DNA from: Desulfovibrio sp. G11
GTDB lineage: Bacteria > Desulfobacterota > Desulfovibrionia > Desulfovibrionales > Desulfovibrionaceae
DNA length: 64,000 nucleotides
NCBI RefSeq assembly: GCF_900243745.1
Contig: NZ_LT984798.1
Coordinates: 1,048,501 to 1,112,500, forward strand
Direction of reading: 5' to 3'
Part shown: one piece after another, positions 1 through 9,784 of the stretch
How the letters are laid out: each line of letters begins with the position of its first letter
How positions within the stretch are numbered: position 1 is the first letter of the stretch
Position numbers and translations under genes: made by a program
Notes under the pieces: generated by a model
What the model saw: the letters and a program-made list of their open reading frames with translations, nothing else
Databases searched by the model: none
Told to the model about the DNA's origin: nothing

Positions 1-86
1 CTGTGCCGTAAACAGTTATCGCAATGACCAGAAAGGCCGCTGCCTGAAGGCACGGCCGTACCGCGCAGCCCTCATCAGGAGCCAGT

Positions 87-2765
87 ATGCTCACCGCCAA
101 AGAAATACGCCGCCGCTATCTCGACTTTTTTCACCGCCACCAGCACGAAATTGTCGCTTCCGGGCCGATCATCCCGCCCAACGACCCTTCGCTGCTCTTT
201 GCCAACTCCGGCATGGTGCAATTCAAAAAACTCTTTCTCGGCGAGGAAAAACGCTCCTACAGCCGCGCTACCACCTGCCAGAAATGCCTGCGGGTTTCGG
301 GCAAGCACAACGACCTTGAAAACGTCGGCCGCACAGCGCGCCACCACACGTTTTTTGAAATGCTCGGCAACTTTGCCTTTGGCGACTATTTCAAGCGCGA
401 AGCCATCACATGGGCCTGGGATTTCGTGACCAAAGAACTGGAACTGCCCAAAGAAAAACTGTGGGTCACGGTTTTTCGCGAGGACGACGAAGCCGCCGTA
501 CTGTGGGCCGAAATTGCCGGGCTGCCCGCTGAACGCATTGTGCGCATGGGCGAAAAAGACAATTTCTGGACCATGGGTGATACCGGACCCTGCGGGCCGT
601 GCTCCGAAATCTACGTGGACCAGGGCGCAGACATGTCCTGTGGCCCGGACTGCGGCATCGGCAACTGCGACTGCGACCGCTTCCTTGAAATATGGAACCT
701 CGTGTTCACCCAGTTTGACCAGAGCGCCGACGGCACACGCACCCTGCTTGCCAGGCCCAACATAGACACGGGCATGGGCCTTGAACGCATGGCCGCCGTG
801 GCCCAGGGCAAGCGCTCCAACTTTGACTGCGACCTTTTTCAGGACATTATCCAGTATGCGGCCGGGCTTGCGGGCGTAACGTACAGCTTCAGCGCCCCGG
901 ACACCAATGATGTGGATACGGCCCTGCGCGTCATTGCCGACCACAGCCGCGCCGCGGCCTTTCTTGTTGCAGGCGGTGTGCTGCCCTCCAACGAAAACCG
1001 CGGCTATGTGCTGCGCCGCCTCATCCGCCGCGCCCTGCGTTTTGCCACGCTCATGGGCGTGCACGAGCCGTTCATGCACAAGGTTGCCCGCAAGGTCACC
1101 GAAGTTATGGGCGATGCCTACCCCGAACTGGTAGAAAGCGCAGACTTCATCGACCGGGCCGTGTTTGAAGAAGAGCAGCGCTTCTCCCTCACGCTCAAGA
1201 AGGGGCTGGACCTGCTTGAAGAAGAACTGGCCGCCCTCAAGGCGCGCGGCATCACACTGATTCCCGGCGACTTCTGCTTCAAGCTGTATGACACGTACGG
1301 CTTTCCTCTGGACATCGTTACCGACGTTGCCGAAAAGCGCGGCTTTCACGCCGATGCCGAAGGCTTTGAAAAATATATGCAGGAGCAGCGCAAACGCGCC
1401 CGCGACCACCAGAAAAAAGGTGGCCTGCTGGGTCAGGGTGAAGACGGACAAAGCCCCTTCAAATCTCTGGCGGACGGCGGCGCCGAAAGCCGCTTTGTGG
1501 GCTATGAAGGTCTTACGGCCCAAAGCCCTGTGACCATTCTGCTGGACGCTGCAGGCCAGCCTGTGGACGTGCTCGGCGAAGGCGAAAGCGGCTATGCCGT
1601 GACCGAAGCCACGCCTTTTTATGGCGAAGGCGGCGGTCAGGCGGGCGATACGGGCCTCATGAGCGCGACCTCCGGCGAGGCCCGGGTGCTTACCACCCAT
1701 AAGCCTGCGCCCCAGTTGCTGGTGCATGAAATCGAAGTCGTCCGGGGCGAAATACTCCAGGGCAAGGAAGTGCGCCTGGCTGTGGACCCTGACGAACGCA
1801 AGGCCACAGCCCGCAACCACACCTGCACCCACCTGCTGCACGCAGCCCTGCGCCGCGTGCTCGGTCCCCATGTCAAACAGGCCGGATCGCTGGTTGACGG
1901 CCGCCGCCTGCGCTTTGACTTTTCCCACATTGCAGCCCTCACGCCTGAAGAACTGGCCGCCGTGGAGCGGCAGGTCAATGCCGCCATTCTGGCCGACCTT
2001 GAGGTTTCCGCCAGGGAAATGCCCATGGCGGATGCCGTGGCTGCCGGGGCCATTGCCCTTTTTAACGAAAAATATGGCTCGACTGTGCGCGTGCTCACAG
2101 TCGCAGGCGCAGAAATGTGCGATCCTGAATCCGTTGAACTGTGCGGCGGCACACATTTGGCCCGCACGGGCGAAGCCGGGGCCTTCTTTATTGTGAGCGA
2201 AAGCGGCGTGGCCGCGGGCATGCGGCGCATTGAGGCCGTCACGGGCTGGAACGCTTACGGCCATGCCGTGGAGCAGCGCGCCGAACTGGGCTGCCTTGCG
2301 GCCCTGCTCAAGTCCAAGCCCGGCCAGCTTGCCGAGCGCGTGCAGACCCTGCACGGCGAAGTGAAAAAACTGCGCAAGGCGTCGGAAAAAGCGGCTGCGG
2401 CCCCTGCCTCCGGCGCAGAACTGGTCGCGCGGGCAGTTGAGGTCAACGGTGTGCGCCTGCTGGCAGCCCGGCTGGACAATGTGCCGGTCAAGGCGCTGCG
2501 TGAAGTTATGGACGATGTGCGTTCGCGGCTTTCTGAAAATGCAGTGGCCTGCCTTGCCACGGTGGAAGAAGGCAAGGTCGGCATGCTTGTTTATGTTTCC
2601 AAGGACCTGCACGGCAGATTCACGGCGCCCGCCCTTATCAAGACCGTGGCCGCGCCTTGCGGCGGCTCGGGTGGCGGCAGGCCCGACATGGCCCAGGCAG
2701 GCGGCAACCAGCCTGAAGGGCTGGCCGAGGCCTTTGCCGCGCTGAAAAAATGTATCGAACAATAA
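87..2765 (+). CDS. alaS: Alanyl-tRNA synthetase
   Basis: Charges tRNA-Ala with alanine in the cytoplasm. The 892 residues match the usual bacterial length (about 875). The N-terminal class II catalytic core is followed by the editing domain, where the metal-binding elements are visible as NHTCTHLLH near residue 580 and CGGTH near residue 690, and then by the C-terminal DHHA1 region ending in a Gly-rich segment. The start is supported by AGGAG 8 bases upstream. The next gene begins 10 bases after the stop, and its ribosome-binding site overlaps this stop codon, so alaS and ahbC are probably co-transcribed. No truncation is seen. Confidence 0.97.
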   Translation: MLTAKEIRRRYLDFFHRHQHEIVASGPIIPPNDPSLLFANSGMVQFKKLFLGEEKRSYSRATTCQKCLRVSGKHNDLENVGRTARHHTFFEMLGNFAFGDYFKREAITWAWDFVTKELELPKEKLWVTVFREDDEAAVLWAEIAGLPAERIVRMGEKDNFWTMGDTGPCGPCSEIYVDQGADMSCGPDCGIGNCDCDRFLEIWNLVFTQFDQSADGTRTLLARPNIDTGMGLERMAAVAQGKRSNFDCDLFQDIIQYAAGLAGVTYSFSAPDTNDVDTALRVIADHSRAAAFLVAGGVLPSNENRGYVLRRLIRRALRFATLMGVHEPFMHKVARKVTEVMGDAYPELVESADFIDRAVFEEEQRFSLTLKKGLDLLEEELAALKARGITLIPGDFCFKLYDTYGFPLDIVTDVAEKRGFHADAEGFEKYMQEQRKRARDHQKKGGLLGQGEDGQSPFKSLADGGAESRFVGYEGLTAQSPVTILLDAAGQPVDVLGEGESGYAVTEATPFYGEGGGQAGDTGLMSATSGEARVLTTHKPAPQLLVHEIEVVRGEILQGKEVRLAVDPDERKATARNHTCTHLLHAALRRVLGPHVKQAGSLVDGRRLRFDFSHIAALTPEELAAVERQVNAAILADLEVSAREMPMADAVAAGAIALFNEKYGSTVRVLTVAGAEMCDPESVELCGGTHLARTGEAGAFFIVSESGVAAGMRRIEAVTGWNAYGHAVEQRAELGCLAALLKSKPGQLAERVQTLHGEVKKLRKASEKAAAAPASGAELVARAVEVNGVRLLAARLDNVPVKALREVMDDVRSRLSENAVACLATVEEGKVGMLVYVSKDLHGRFTAPALIKTVAAPCGGSGGGRPDMAQAGGNQPEGLAEAFAALKKCIEQ

Positions 2766-2775
2766 GGACTGTGTG

Positions 2776-3960
2776 ATGATTGGCATTTCCAAGCTGTACT
2801 GTGGTCAGGTGGAGCCTTCGGACGCCCTGCGTTATGGCCGTGAGTCGGGCAAGCTGCCCTCCCACCTGCTGCAGTTTTCCAAGGACAAGAAGCCTGTGGT
2901 GGTCTGGAACATGACCCAGCGCTGCAACCTCAAATGCGTGCACTGTTATGCCCACGCCATTGAGGTGGACGGCACGGACGACATCAATACCCAGCAGGCC
3001 AAGGCCATGATCGACGATCTGGCCGCCTACGGCGCTCCGGTCATGCTTTTCTCCGGCGGCGAGCCGCTGGTACGCAAAGACCTGGTTGAACTGGCAAGCC
3101 ACGCCACGTCCAAGGGCATGCGGGCCGTCATCTCCACCAACGGAACCCTGATCACCAAGGAAAAAGCGCGCGAACTCAAGGCCGTGGGCCTCTCTTACGT
3201 GGGCATCTCCCTGGACGGCATGGAAGAAATACACGACAAGTTCCGCGCCGTACCCGGCGCGTTCCGCAAGGCTCTGGAAGGCATCGCCAACTGCCAGGCC
3301 GAAGGTCTCAAGGTGGGCCTGCGCCTCACCATCAACAAGCGCAATGCCGGTGAAATTCCCGGTATTTTCCGTCTGCTCAAGGACATGGAAATTCCCCGCG
3401 CCTGTTTTTACCACCTTGTCTACTCCGGCCGAGGTTCCGAACTTATCAAGGAAGACCTGGACCACGCGGAAACCCGTCAGGTGCTGGACCTCATCATGGA
3501 TGAAACCCGCGCCCTGTTTGATGCGGGCAAGGGCAAGGAAATCCTTACTGTTGATAACCACGCCGACGGTCCCTATGTGTGGATGCGCCTCAAGCGCGAA
3601 GACCCCAAACGCGCGGAAGAAGTTTTTGAGCTGCTTCAATACAATGAAGGCAACAGTTCCGGCCGGGGCATAGGCTGTATTTCCTGGGACGGAAAGGTGC
3701 ATGCCGACCAGTTCTGGCGGAACCATGTGCTCGGCAATGTGCTGGAGCGCCCGTTCTCGCAGATATGGGACGATCCCTCCATCGAACTGCTGCACAAGCT
3801 CAAGGACAAGAAAGCCCACGTCAAGGGCCGCTGCGCCAAATGCCGGTTCCTGAACATCTGTGGCGGCAACTTCCGCGCCCGCGCCGAAGCCTATTATGAT
3901 GACATATGGGCGCAGGATCCGGCCTGCTACCTGACTGATGAAGAAATCGGCCTGAAGTAG
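2776..3960 (+). CDS. ahbC: Radical SAM 12,18-didecarboxysiroheme deacetylase (AhbC-type)
   Basis: Predicted to remove the two acetate side chains of didecarboxysiroheme to give Fe-coproporphyrin III in the siroheme-dependent heme pathway. The radical SAM cluster motif CNLKCVHC lies near residue 50, a GGEP motif near residue 95, and a C-terminal Cys-rich SPASM/twitch-like segment (CAKCRFLNICGGN) near residue 355, which would bind a second Fe-S cluster. I chose ATG 2776 rather than the GTG at 2773 because AAGGA (2764-2768) is then 7 bases away. Identity as AhbC rather than AhbD rests on gene order (this gene, hemB, second radical SAM gene, decarboxylase subunit), as I recall it for Desulfovibrio. 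The radical SAM call is certain; the AhbC/AhbD assignment is inferred. Confidence 0.85.
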   Translation: MIGISKLYCGQVEPSDALRYGRESGKLPSHLLQFSKDKKPVVVWNMTQRCNLKCVHCYAHAIEVDGTDDINTQQAKAMIDDLAAYGAPVMLFSGGEPLVRKDLVELASHATSKGMRAVISTNGTLITKEKARELKAVGLSYVGISLDGMEEIHDKFRAVPGAFRKALEGIANCQAEGLKVGLRLTINKRNAGEIPGIFRLLKDMEIPRACFYHLVYSGRGSELIKEDLDHAETRQVLDLIMDETRALFDAGKGKEILTVDNHADGPYVWMRLKREDPKRAEEVFELLQYNEGNSSGRGIGCISWDGKVHADQFWRNHVLGNVLERPFSQIWDDPSIELLHKLKDKKAHVKGRCAKCRFLNICGGNFRARAEAYYDDIWAQDPACYLTDEEIGLK

Positions 3961-3973
3961 CTTCTTTTGTGAG

Positions 3974-4004
3974 GAGGCCCCTTGTTCAAAAAGGGGCCTC
4001 TTTT
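3974..4004 (+). terminator. Rho-independent terminator after ahbC
   Basis: GAGGCCCC (3974-3981) pairs with GGGGCCTC (3993-4000), followed by TTTT. It separates alaS-ahbC from hemB, so hemB probably has its own promoter or depends on read-through. Confidence 0.85.
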
Positions 4005-4078
4005 ACATTTTCTGCCAGATTTTACAAGCGTTATTGCTATGATAGAGGCAGCCTGGCCTGAAAAACAAGGATAGAGCC

Positions 4079-5065
4079 ATGACTCCGTTCCATCGCGGCC
4101 GCCGTCTGCGTGCCACCCCCGAACTTCGCACCCTGGTGCGCGAAACTGCGCCCCTTCTCGTGGAAGACCTTGTTCAGCCCTATTTTGTGGTTGAAACCGA
4201 AGACTCCGGTTTTCGCAAAGAAATCGGCTCCATGCCCGGCCAGTACCAGCTGAGCCTCAGCCAGATGGAAAAACAGGTGGAGCAGGCCGTGGATACGGGC
4301 CTGCATTCGGTCATTCTTTTCGGCATTCCCGCCACCAAGGACGAAAAAGCCTGCGGCGCCTACGCCGATGATGGCATCGTGCAGGAGGCCGTACGGCTGC
4401 TCAAGCGCCGCTGGCCCAAACTTTTTGTCATGACAGACGTATGCCTGTGCGAATACATGAGCCACGGTCACTGTGGCATCCTTACGCCCGAGGGCGTGGT
4501 GCGCAACGACGCCACCCTGCCCCTGCTGGCGCAGACAGCCGTGAGCCACGCCAGGGCAGGAGCCGACATGGTGGCCCCCTCGGACATGATGGACGGACGC
4601 GTGGCCGCCATCCGCGAAGCGCTGGATCAGGCCGGTTTTTCCCGGCTGCCGCTCATGTCCTATGCGGTCAAATACGCCTCGGCCTATTACGGACCTTTTC
4701 GCGAAGCCGCCGAAAGTGCGCCTTCCAGCGGCGACCGAAAATCCTACCAGATGGACCCGGCCAACCTGCGCGAAGCCCTGCGTGAAGCCTATGCCGACCT
4801 TGAAGAAGGCGCGGACGCCCTTATCGTCAAGCCTGCCGGACCGTATGCCGACATCATCCGCCTTGTGCGCGATCATGTGGACGTGCCGCTCTGCGCCTAC
4901 CAGGTCAGCGGCGAATACTCGATGATACGCGCTGCCGGGCTTAACGGCTGGATAGACGAACGGGCCGTCATGCTTGAATCCCTCATGGGGCTGAAGCGTG
5001 CCGGGGCGGACATGGTCATCACCTACTTTACAGAAACCCTGCTGCGCGAAAAGCTGGCAAGGTAG
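4079..5065 (+). CDS. hemB: Delta-aminolevulinic acid dehydratase (porphobilinogen synthase)
   Basis: Condenses two 5-aminolevulinate molecules to porphobilinogen, the common tetrapyrrole precursor. The 328 residues match the family. The zinc-site Cys triad is visible as C122, C124 and C132 in [11 protein letters not shown], so this is a zinc-type enzyme. The two Schiff-base lysines fit K198 (SYAVKYAS) and K251 (VKPAGPY). AAGGA precedes the ATG by 7 bases. It sits between two radical SAM genes of the heme pathway, so early and late heme steps are grouped. Confidence 0.97.
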   Translation: MTPFHRGRRLRATPELRTLVRETAPLLVEDLVQPYFVVETEDSGFRKEIGSMPGQYQLSLSQMEKQVEQAVDTGLHSVILFGIPATKDEKACGAYADDGIVQEAVRLLKRRWPKLFVMTDVCLCEYMSHGHCGILTPEGVVRNDATLPLLAQTAVSHARAGADMVAPSDMMDGRVAAIREALDQAGFSRLPLMSYAVKYASAYYGPFREAAESAPSSGDRKSYQMDPANLREALREAYADLEEGADALIVKPAGPYADIIRLVRDHVDVPLCAYQVSGEYSMIRAAGLNGWIDERAVMLESLMGLKRAGADMVITYFTETLLREKLAR

Positions 5066-5077
5066 GGCGGAAGCATA

Positions 5078-6322
5078 ATGAGCAAGCACATGCACCACGC
5101 CGGAGGCCACCCGGGCGGTATGCCCGGCAGCGCGGGCAACCCCATAAGCGGTCATCCCGGCCAGGCAGAAGACGGCAAGCACCGCGGGCATCCGGGCGGG
5201 CACGGCATGAGCGCGCCCCTGCGCACCCTTGAAGACGGCAGCCCCGCCTGCCGCCTCATCGCCTGGGAAGTCACGCGCTCCTGTAACCTGGCCTGCAAGC
5301 ACTGCCGCGCCGAGGCCCACCCCGAACCGTACCCCGGTGAGCTGTCCACAGCCGAAGCCAAGGCCCTGATCGACACCTTCACCGAGGTGGGCAAGCCCAT
5401 CATCATCTTCACCGGTGGCGATCCCATGATACGGCCCGATGTGTATGAGCTGGTGGCCTACGCCCACAGCAAGGGGCTGCCCTGCGCCTTTTCGCCCAAC
5501 GGCACCCTTATCACGCCGGAAACCGCGCAAAAAATCAAAAACGCGGGCGTCAACCGCTGCTCCATCTCCATTGATGGAGCAGATGCCGCCAGCCACGACA
5601 GCTTCCGCGGTGTTCCCGGCGCGTTTGAAGCGTCCATGCGCGGCATCGAATACCTCAAGGCCGCGGGCGTGCCGTTTCAGATCAATACCACGGTCACACG
5701 CAACAACCTCACAAGTTTTAAAAAGATATTTGAGCTGTGTGAGCGTATCGGCGCGGCAGCCTGGCACATCTTTCTTCTGGTGCCCATGGGCCGGGCCGCG
5801 GGCCTGGCCGATCAGGTGATCACGGCCCAGGAATACGAAGACGTGCTCCACTGGCTGTACGACTTCCGCAAAACCACCAAAATGCACCTCAAGGCTACCT
5901 GTGCACCGCACTATTACCGCATCATGCGCCAGCGGGCCAAAGAAGAAGGCGTGAGCGTCACCCCCGAAAACTTCGGCATGGATGCCCTCACACGAGGCTG
6001 CCTCGGCGGCACGGGCTTCTGCTTTATCAGCCATGTTGGGCAGGTGCAGCCTTGCGGATATCTGGAACTTGATTGCGGCAATGTACGCCAAACGCCCTTT
6101 CCCAAAATCTGGCGCGAAAGCAAGCATTTCTTGCAGTTCCGCGACCAGTCCTGCTATTCGGGCAAATGCGGCGAGTGCGAGTATCACAAGGTCTGCGGCG
6201 GCTGCCGCGCCCGCGCCCACAGCATGGACGGCGATCATATGGGCGAGGAACCGCTGTGCACCTATATTCCGGCCAAAATGCGCAAAAAGGGCCGGGACGG
6301 CAAGTCCGGGGAGGAAAAATAA
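5078..6322 (+). CDS. ahbD: Radical SAM heme b synthase (AhbD-type) with His/Gly-rich N-terminus
   Basis: Predicted to oxidatively decarboxylate the two propionates of Fe-coproporphyrin III to vinyl groups, giving heme b. The radical SAM motif CNLACKHC lies near residue 70, GGDP near residue 112, and the C-terminal auxiliary cluster motif CYSGKCGECEYHKVCGGC near residue 365. The first 45 residues are an odd extension rich in His, Gly and Pro (MHHAGGHPGG and GHRGHPGGHG-like segments), resembling a metal-binding tail. It starts 12 bases after hemB, and its stop codon overlaps the next start (TAATG), implying translational coupling with the decarboxylase subunit gene. Confidence 0.86.
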   Translation: MSKHMHHAGGHPGGMPGSAGNPISGHPGQAEDGKHRGHPGGHGMSAPLRTLEDGSPACRLIAWEVTRSCNLACKHCRAEAHPEPYPGELSTAEAKALIDTFTEVGKPIIIFTGGDPMIRPDVYELVAYAHSKGLPCAFSPNGTLITPETAQKIKNAGVNRCSISIDGADAASHDSFRGVPGAFEASMRGIEYLKAAGVPFQINTTVTRNNLTSFKKIFELCERIGAAAWHIFLLVPMGRAAGLADQVITAQEYEDVLHWLYDFRKTTKMHLKATCAPHYYRIMRQRAKEEGVSVTPENFGMDALTRGCLGGTGFCFISHVGQVQPCGYLELDCGNVRQTPFPKIWRESKHFLQFRDQSCYSGKCGECEYHKVCGGCRARAHSMDGDHMGEEPLCTYIPAKMRKKGRDGKSGEEK

Positions 6323-6843
6323 TGACCACGCAAACATCTGCCGCCACCGGCAGCCCCACACAGCAAAATAACGCCGCCCTTGCCGACATGGACAATATGG
6401 ACAGGCAACTGCTGGACATCATCCAGACGGGCTTTCCCCTGTCGCCCCGCCCCTACGCCGAACTCGGCCAGCGCCTGGGCCTGGACGAGCAGGAAGTGCT
6501 CGACAGGGTGCGCGGTCTCAAGGCCCGCAAGATCATCAGGCGACTCGGGGCCAACTTTCAGTCCGCCAAGCTGGGCTTCGTGTCCACCCTGTGCGCGGCC
6601 AAGGTGCCCCAGGACAAAATGGACGCCTTTGTGGCCGAAGTTAACGCCAAACCGGGCGTTACCCACAACTACCTGCGCGAGCACGACTACAATATCTGGT
6701 TTACCCTTATAAGCCCGTCGCGGGAAGAAACGCAGGCCATTCTTGACGGCATCACCCAGGCAACGGGCGTGCCCATTCTGAATCTGCCCGCCACAAAGCT
6801 GTTCAAGATCCGCGTGGATTTCCGCATGGACAATGACAGCTAG
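6322..6843 (+). CDS. Siroheme decarboxylase subunit (AhbA/AhbB family, Lrp/AsnC-like)
   Basis: A 173-residue protein with the Lrp/AsnC-type arrangement of the siroheme decarboxylases: an N-terminal helix-turn-helix-like part (DRQLLDIIQTGFPLSPRPYAELG, residues about 27-50) and a C-terminal alpha/beta ligand domain containing the THNYLREHDYNIWFT region, where the family has its active-site His and Tyr. The family removes the two acetate carboxylates at C12 and C18 of siroheme. The active enzyme normally needs two subunits, A and B. Only one is encoded here and I cannot say which, so no symbol is given. The ATG overlaps the ahbD stop; an upstream in-frame extension (from 6073) would overlap ahbD and is not credible. 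Confidence 0.85.
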   Translation: MTTQTSAATGSPTQQNNAALADMDNMDRQLLDIIQTGFPLSPRPYAELGQRLGLDEQEVLDRVRGLKARKIIRRLGANFQSAKLGFVSTLCAAKVPQDKMDAFVAEVNAKPGVTHNYLREHDYNIWFTLISPSREETQAILDGITQATGVPILNLPATKLFKIRVDFRMDNDS

Positions 6844-7338
6844 GGTATTGTAACGCTGGCGGCATGCATTTCCGGCGCCGCACCACATTCATATTGCCGG
6901 CTGGCCACGCCACTACCCTGTGTATGCGCTGATGGCGCGGAACCGCCCGTCCCCCGGCAGGGCAAGTCCAGACAAAATCACCATAAACCTGCCTGCTGCG
7001 TCCGTGTATCTCCGGCCCGCCTTTGCCACACAAAGACGGGCCGGATTTTTTATGTATCTTTTTTTCTGCACACATGCAGTATGGAAAAATACTGCAACAG
7101 TGTGGTGCTACAAAATTAAAATGCGCATTAAATATGACACATGCGATAAACATTCCCCTATACAGGAATGTTTTTCTTCATAACTATATAAAATATAACC
7201 TTAATTATTTTTTCCCTTCTCTTTTTATCATTTTTTATATAGTACTGATGGCAATAGCAACTACACAACACATCCATAACAGACAGGACACATTGCAAAA
7301 ATAAAAGCAATAATCATTACCATTTCAGGAGTGTTCCC
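6844..7338. other. Intergenic region, ahb operon to chemoreceptor
   Basis: No gene is supported. It holds the ahb terminator (7012-7051). After about 7060 the sequence becomes AT-rich, as expected for the promoter and leader of the chemoreceptor gene. No convincing -35/-10 pair or sigma-28 motif was found. Confidence 0.6.
7012..7051 (+). terminator. Terminator of the ahb operon
   Basis: CCGGCCCG (7012-7019) pairs with CGGGCCGG (7037-7044), with an inner CTTTG/CAAAG extension, followed by A and a run of seven T. Confidence 0.92.
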
Positions 7339-9492
7339 ATGAATATGTCAGTCCGCTACAAGGCGTTACTGCTGATCGGTGTTACCATCATAATTGCGCT
7401 GATCAGCTATGCCATCCTGCTGCGTAACATGAATGATATGGAAGAACGCTACAGCGACAAGACACGCCTTGCTGTGGAACGGCTCATCGCCACAGAAGCT
7501 GAAAAAATCAATACCTATATGACTGTCACACAGGACGGCGCGGCGGGCATTGCCATTGCCGGCGAGGCCCTGTGGATGGTGCGGGGGCAGGATACGGCCG
7601 GGGCCGCCCAGGCCGTCAAGGATTACCTCAAGCTCAATATTGCCCGGTACCCCAAGGCCGTGGGGTGCGGCATGTGGTACGAGCCCTACGTTTTTTCTCC
7701 CGGTGAAGCCTACTTCGGCTCCTATGCCCGTTGGGAAAACGGCAAAGTGGCCCTGACCATGGAATATAACGAAGCTGACTACGACTACCACAAACAGGAC
7801 TGGTACACCCAGGCCATCCCTGCCCAGTGGGACCGCAACAAACAACGCCCCGACCGGGTATACTGGTCAGCCCCGTATCTGGATGAGGCCTCAAACACGC
7901 TCATGATCACCGTGGGCGGCGTCATGTACAGCCCGCACGGGCGTATCATCGGCATGTCCACCCTGGACGTGAGCATTGAAGACCTGCGCAAGACCGTAGG
8001 CAGCATAAAAATCACTCCGGCGTCCACCGCCTTCGCCGTAGACATGCGCAGCGGCCTGATCGCCGCCTACCCCGCCGACAACGCCTTGCTGCTCAAGCCA
8101 ATGGAAAAGCTGCCCTTCAGTGATGCTCAAAAACTGCTGGGTTCTGTGCCGCCCAACGGGCAAATCCGTTTTGCCGCAAGCATCAACGGGCAATCAAACA
8201 CGATTTTTTACAGTGTTTCCCCTACAGGTATGGGGCTTGGCATTGCCATTCCCGATGCGGAACTTTACGCCGAAGTGCACGCACTGGCGGCGTTCAACCG
8301 CAACACCGCTCTGGGCGCGGCAGGGGCCTTGCTGATATTTTTTGTCATCATTGGCCTTGCGTTGAACAGGATCATCATCAACCCCATCCTGTCCCTGTCG
8401 GCCTTTTCACGCTCGGTGGCCGAGGGCAGGCTTGATACACCCGTGGCCGAAAACTATAAAAGTGAATTCGCCGTGCTGCGCAACGCCATGGTCGCCATGC
8501 TGGATACCCTGAAAAACAAGATGCAGGAGGCGGAGCGCCGCACTGAAGAGGCACGCGTCAACGCCCAGAATGCCGAAGCCTCACGCCACGCGGCGGAAGA
8601 AGCCACCGCACAGGCGCAAAAAGCCCGCAGCGAAGGCATGCGGCAAGCCGCGGGCAGCCTGCGCACCGTGGTGGCCGTGACGGAAAGCGCCTCCGCGGAA
8701 CTTGCGCAAAAAGTCAATGCCTCCAGCCAGCGGGCTGAAAGCCAGTCCCGCCGCGTGGCAGAAACAGCTACCGCCATGGAACAGCTGAGTGCCGCCGTAC
8801 TGGAAATCTCGCATAATTCGGGTACGGCAGCCAACCTTTCAGAAGAATCCCGCGCGGCAGCCGAACAGGGTACGGAACGGGTCTACCGTGTTCTGCGTGA
8901 CGTAACCACGGTGCATCGCGACTTTCAGTCCGCCTACGGCTCCGTTGACGACCTGAGCGGCAAGGCCAATGCCATCGGAACCATCGCCCGCACCATTGAA
9001 GACATTGCGGACCAGACCAACCTGCTTGCCCTCAATGCCGCCATTGAAGCCGCCCGCGCCGGAGACGCCGGACGCGGCTTTGCTGTGGTAGCCGACGAAG
9101 TGCGCAAACTGGCAGAAAAAACCATGACGGCCACCAAGGAAGTGGGGCAGTCCATCACAGACATCCAGCAGGCTGCCGGAAGCACCCTGGTTAGCATGGA
9201 CAATACAAAAAATCTTCTGGGTCAGGCCATGCAGGATGTGCAGGGGGCAGAAGACATATTGCGCCGCATCTCGGCCCTGATTATGGATTCCACCGACCAG
9301 ATCCGCGCCATCGCCACAGCTGCCGAGCAGCAGTCTGCCGCCACGGAAGAGGTCAATGCCTCCATCGTGGACATCAACCGCATTTCTGAAGAAACAGCGA
9401 CTGCCATGCAGGAGGCCGCCGCCGCTGTGGACGAACTGGGCAGACAGACCGCCGCGCTCCACAACCTGACCGACCAGCTGGAACGGAGTTAA
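7339..9492 (+). CDS. Methyl-accepting chemotaxis protein with periplasmic Cache-type sensor
   Basis: A membrane chemoreceptor that would signal through CheA/CheW. Order: transmembrane helix 1 (about residues 7-27); a periplasmic region of about 280 residues with dCache-like features ([31 protein letters not shown]-like stretch); transmembrane helix 2 (about 325-350); HAMP (to about 405); then a long coiled coil with the conserved hairpin tip [18 protein letters not shown] near residue 555. The C-terminus (DQLERS) lacks a CheR-binding pentapeptide. GGAG lies 9 bases before the ATG. Ligand unknown. It stands alone, with no che genes nearby. Confidence 0.93.
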   Translation: MNMSVRYKALLLIGVTIIIALISYAILLRNMNDMEERYSDKTRLAVERLIATEAEKINTYMTVTQDGAAGIAIAGEALWMVRGQDTAGAAQAVKDYLKLNIARYPKAVGCGMWYEPYVFSPGEAYFGSYARWENGKVALTMEYNEADYDYHKQDWYTQAIPAQWDRNKQRPDRVYWSAPYLDEASNTLMITVGGVMYSPHGRIIGMSTLDVSIEDLRKTVGSIKITPASTAFAVDMRSGLIAAYPADNALLLKPMEKLPFSDAQKLLGSVPPNGQIRFAASINGQSNTIFYSVSPTGMGLGIAIPDAELYAEVHALAAFNRNTALGAAGALLIFFVIIGLALNRIIINPILSLSAFSRSVAEGRLDTPVAENYKSEFAVLRNAMVAMLDTLKNKMQEAERRTEEARVNAQNAEASRHAAEEATAQAQKARSEGMRQAAGSLRTVVAVTESASAELAQKVNASSQRAESQSRRVAETATAMEQLSAAVLEISHNSGTAANLSEESRAAAEQGTERVYRVLRDVTTVHRDFQSAYGSVDDLSGKANAIGTIARTIEDIADQTNLLALNAAIEAARAGDAGRGFAVVADEVRKLAEKTMTATKEVGQSITDIQQAAGSTLVSMDNTKNLLGQAMQDVQGAEDILRRISALIMDSTDQIRAIATAAEQQSAATEEVNASIVDINRISEETATAMQEAAAAVDELGRQTAALHNLTDQLERS

Positions 9493-9517
9493 AGAATCGT
9501 AGCGGAGATCGTCCTGT

Positions 9518-9608
9518 GCAGGGGCTGTTTCTAAACCGGGTTTGTGCCACAGGCAGAAAAATTTTTTGGTCTGGCCGCTGGCAACATGTTTTTAGAAACT
9601 GCCCCTGC
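9518..9608. repeat. 91-base imperfect palindrome (long hairpin)
   Basis: The outer arms 9518-9535 and 9591-9608 match as inverted repeats at 17 of 18 positions. The interior continues to pair imperfectly (GTGCCA against TGGCAAC, and an A5T6 core). It lies between the chemoreceptor and the carboxypeptidase gene. It could terminate transcription or be a small palindromic repeat element; other copies would decide. Confidence 0.7.
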
Positions 9609-9784
9609 TCCGCTTTGCCCATACATGCGCAATCTCTTGCCATGACGGGGCAACTTTAGTACACAGGCCAGAAGTATTTTAGTAAAATTCTAAACTTTTT
9701 CTTCACATGTCTGCCTGGCCCGCAATCCAGATCGGCCCGCGCGGTCTGCCCTGCCTTTCGCCAGGCTTAGCCCAAGGATGCCCC

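Noticed and set aside
75-2792. 905-codon open frame on the minus strand opposite alaS, and similar long antisense frames (4037-6361, 35685-37157, 39458-41212, 45299-47281, 48379-49536)
   Set aside because: They mirror real genes in GC-rich DNA, have no ribosome-binding sites or family features, and contain repeated His/Gly/Val-type composition produced by the codon bias of the sense gene.
4015-4045. Sigma-70 promoter before hemB (TTTACA and TATGAT)
   Set aside because: The two elements are 11 bases apart, far from the required 16-18.
7290-7330. Fur-box-like AATAATCATTACC stretch before the chemoreceptor
   Set aside because: Only a partial match with no second half; AT-rich leaders give such matches by chance.
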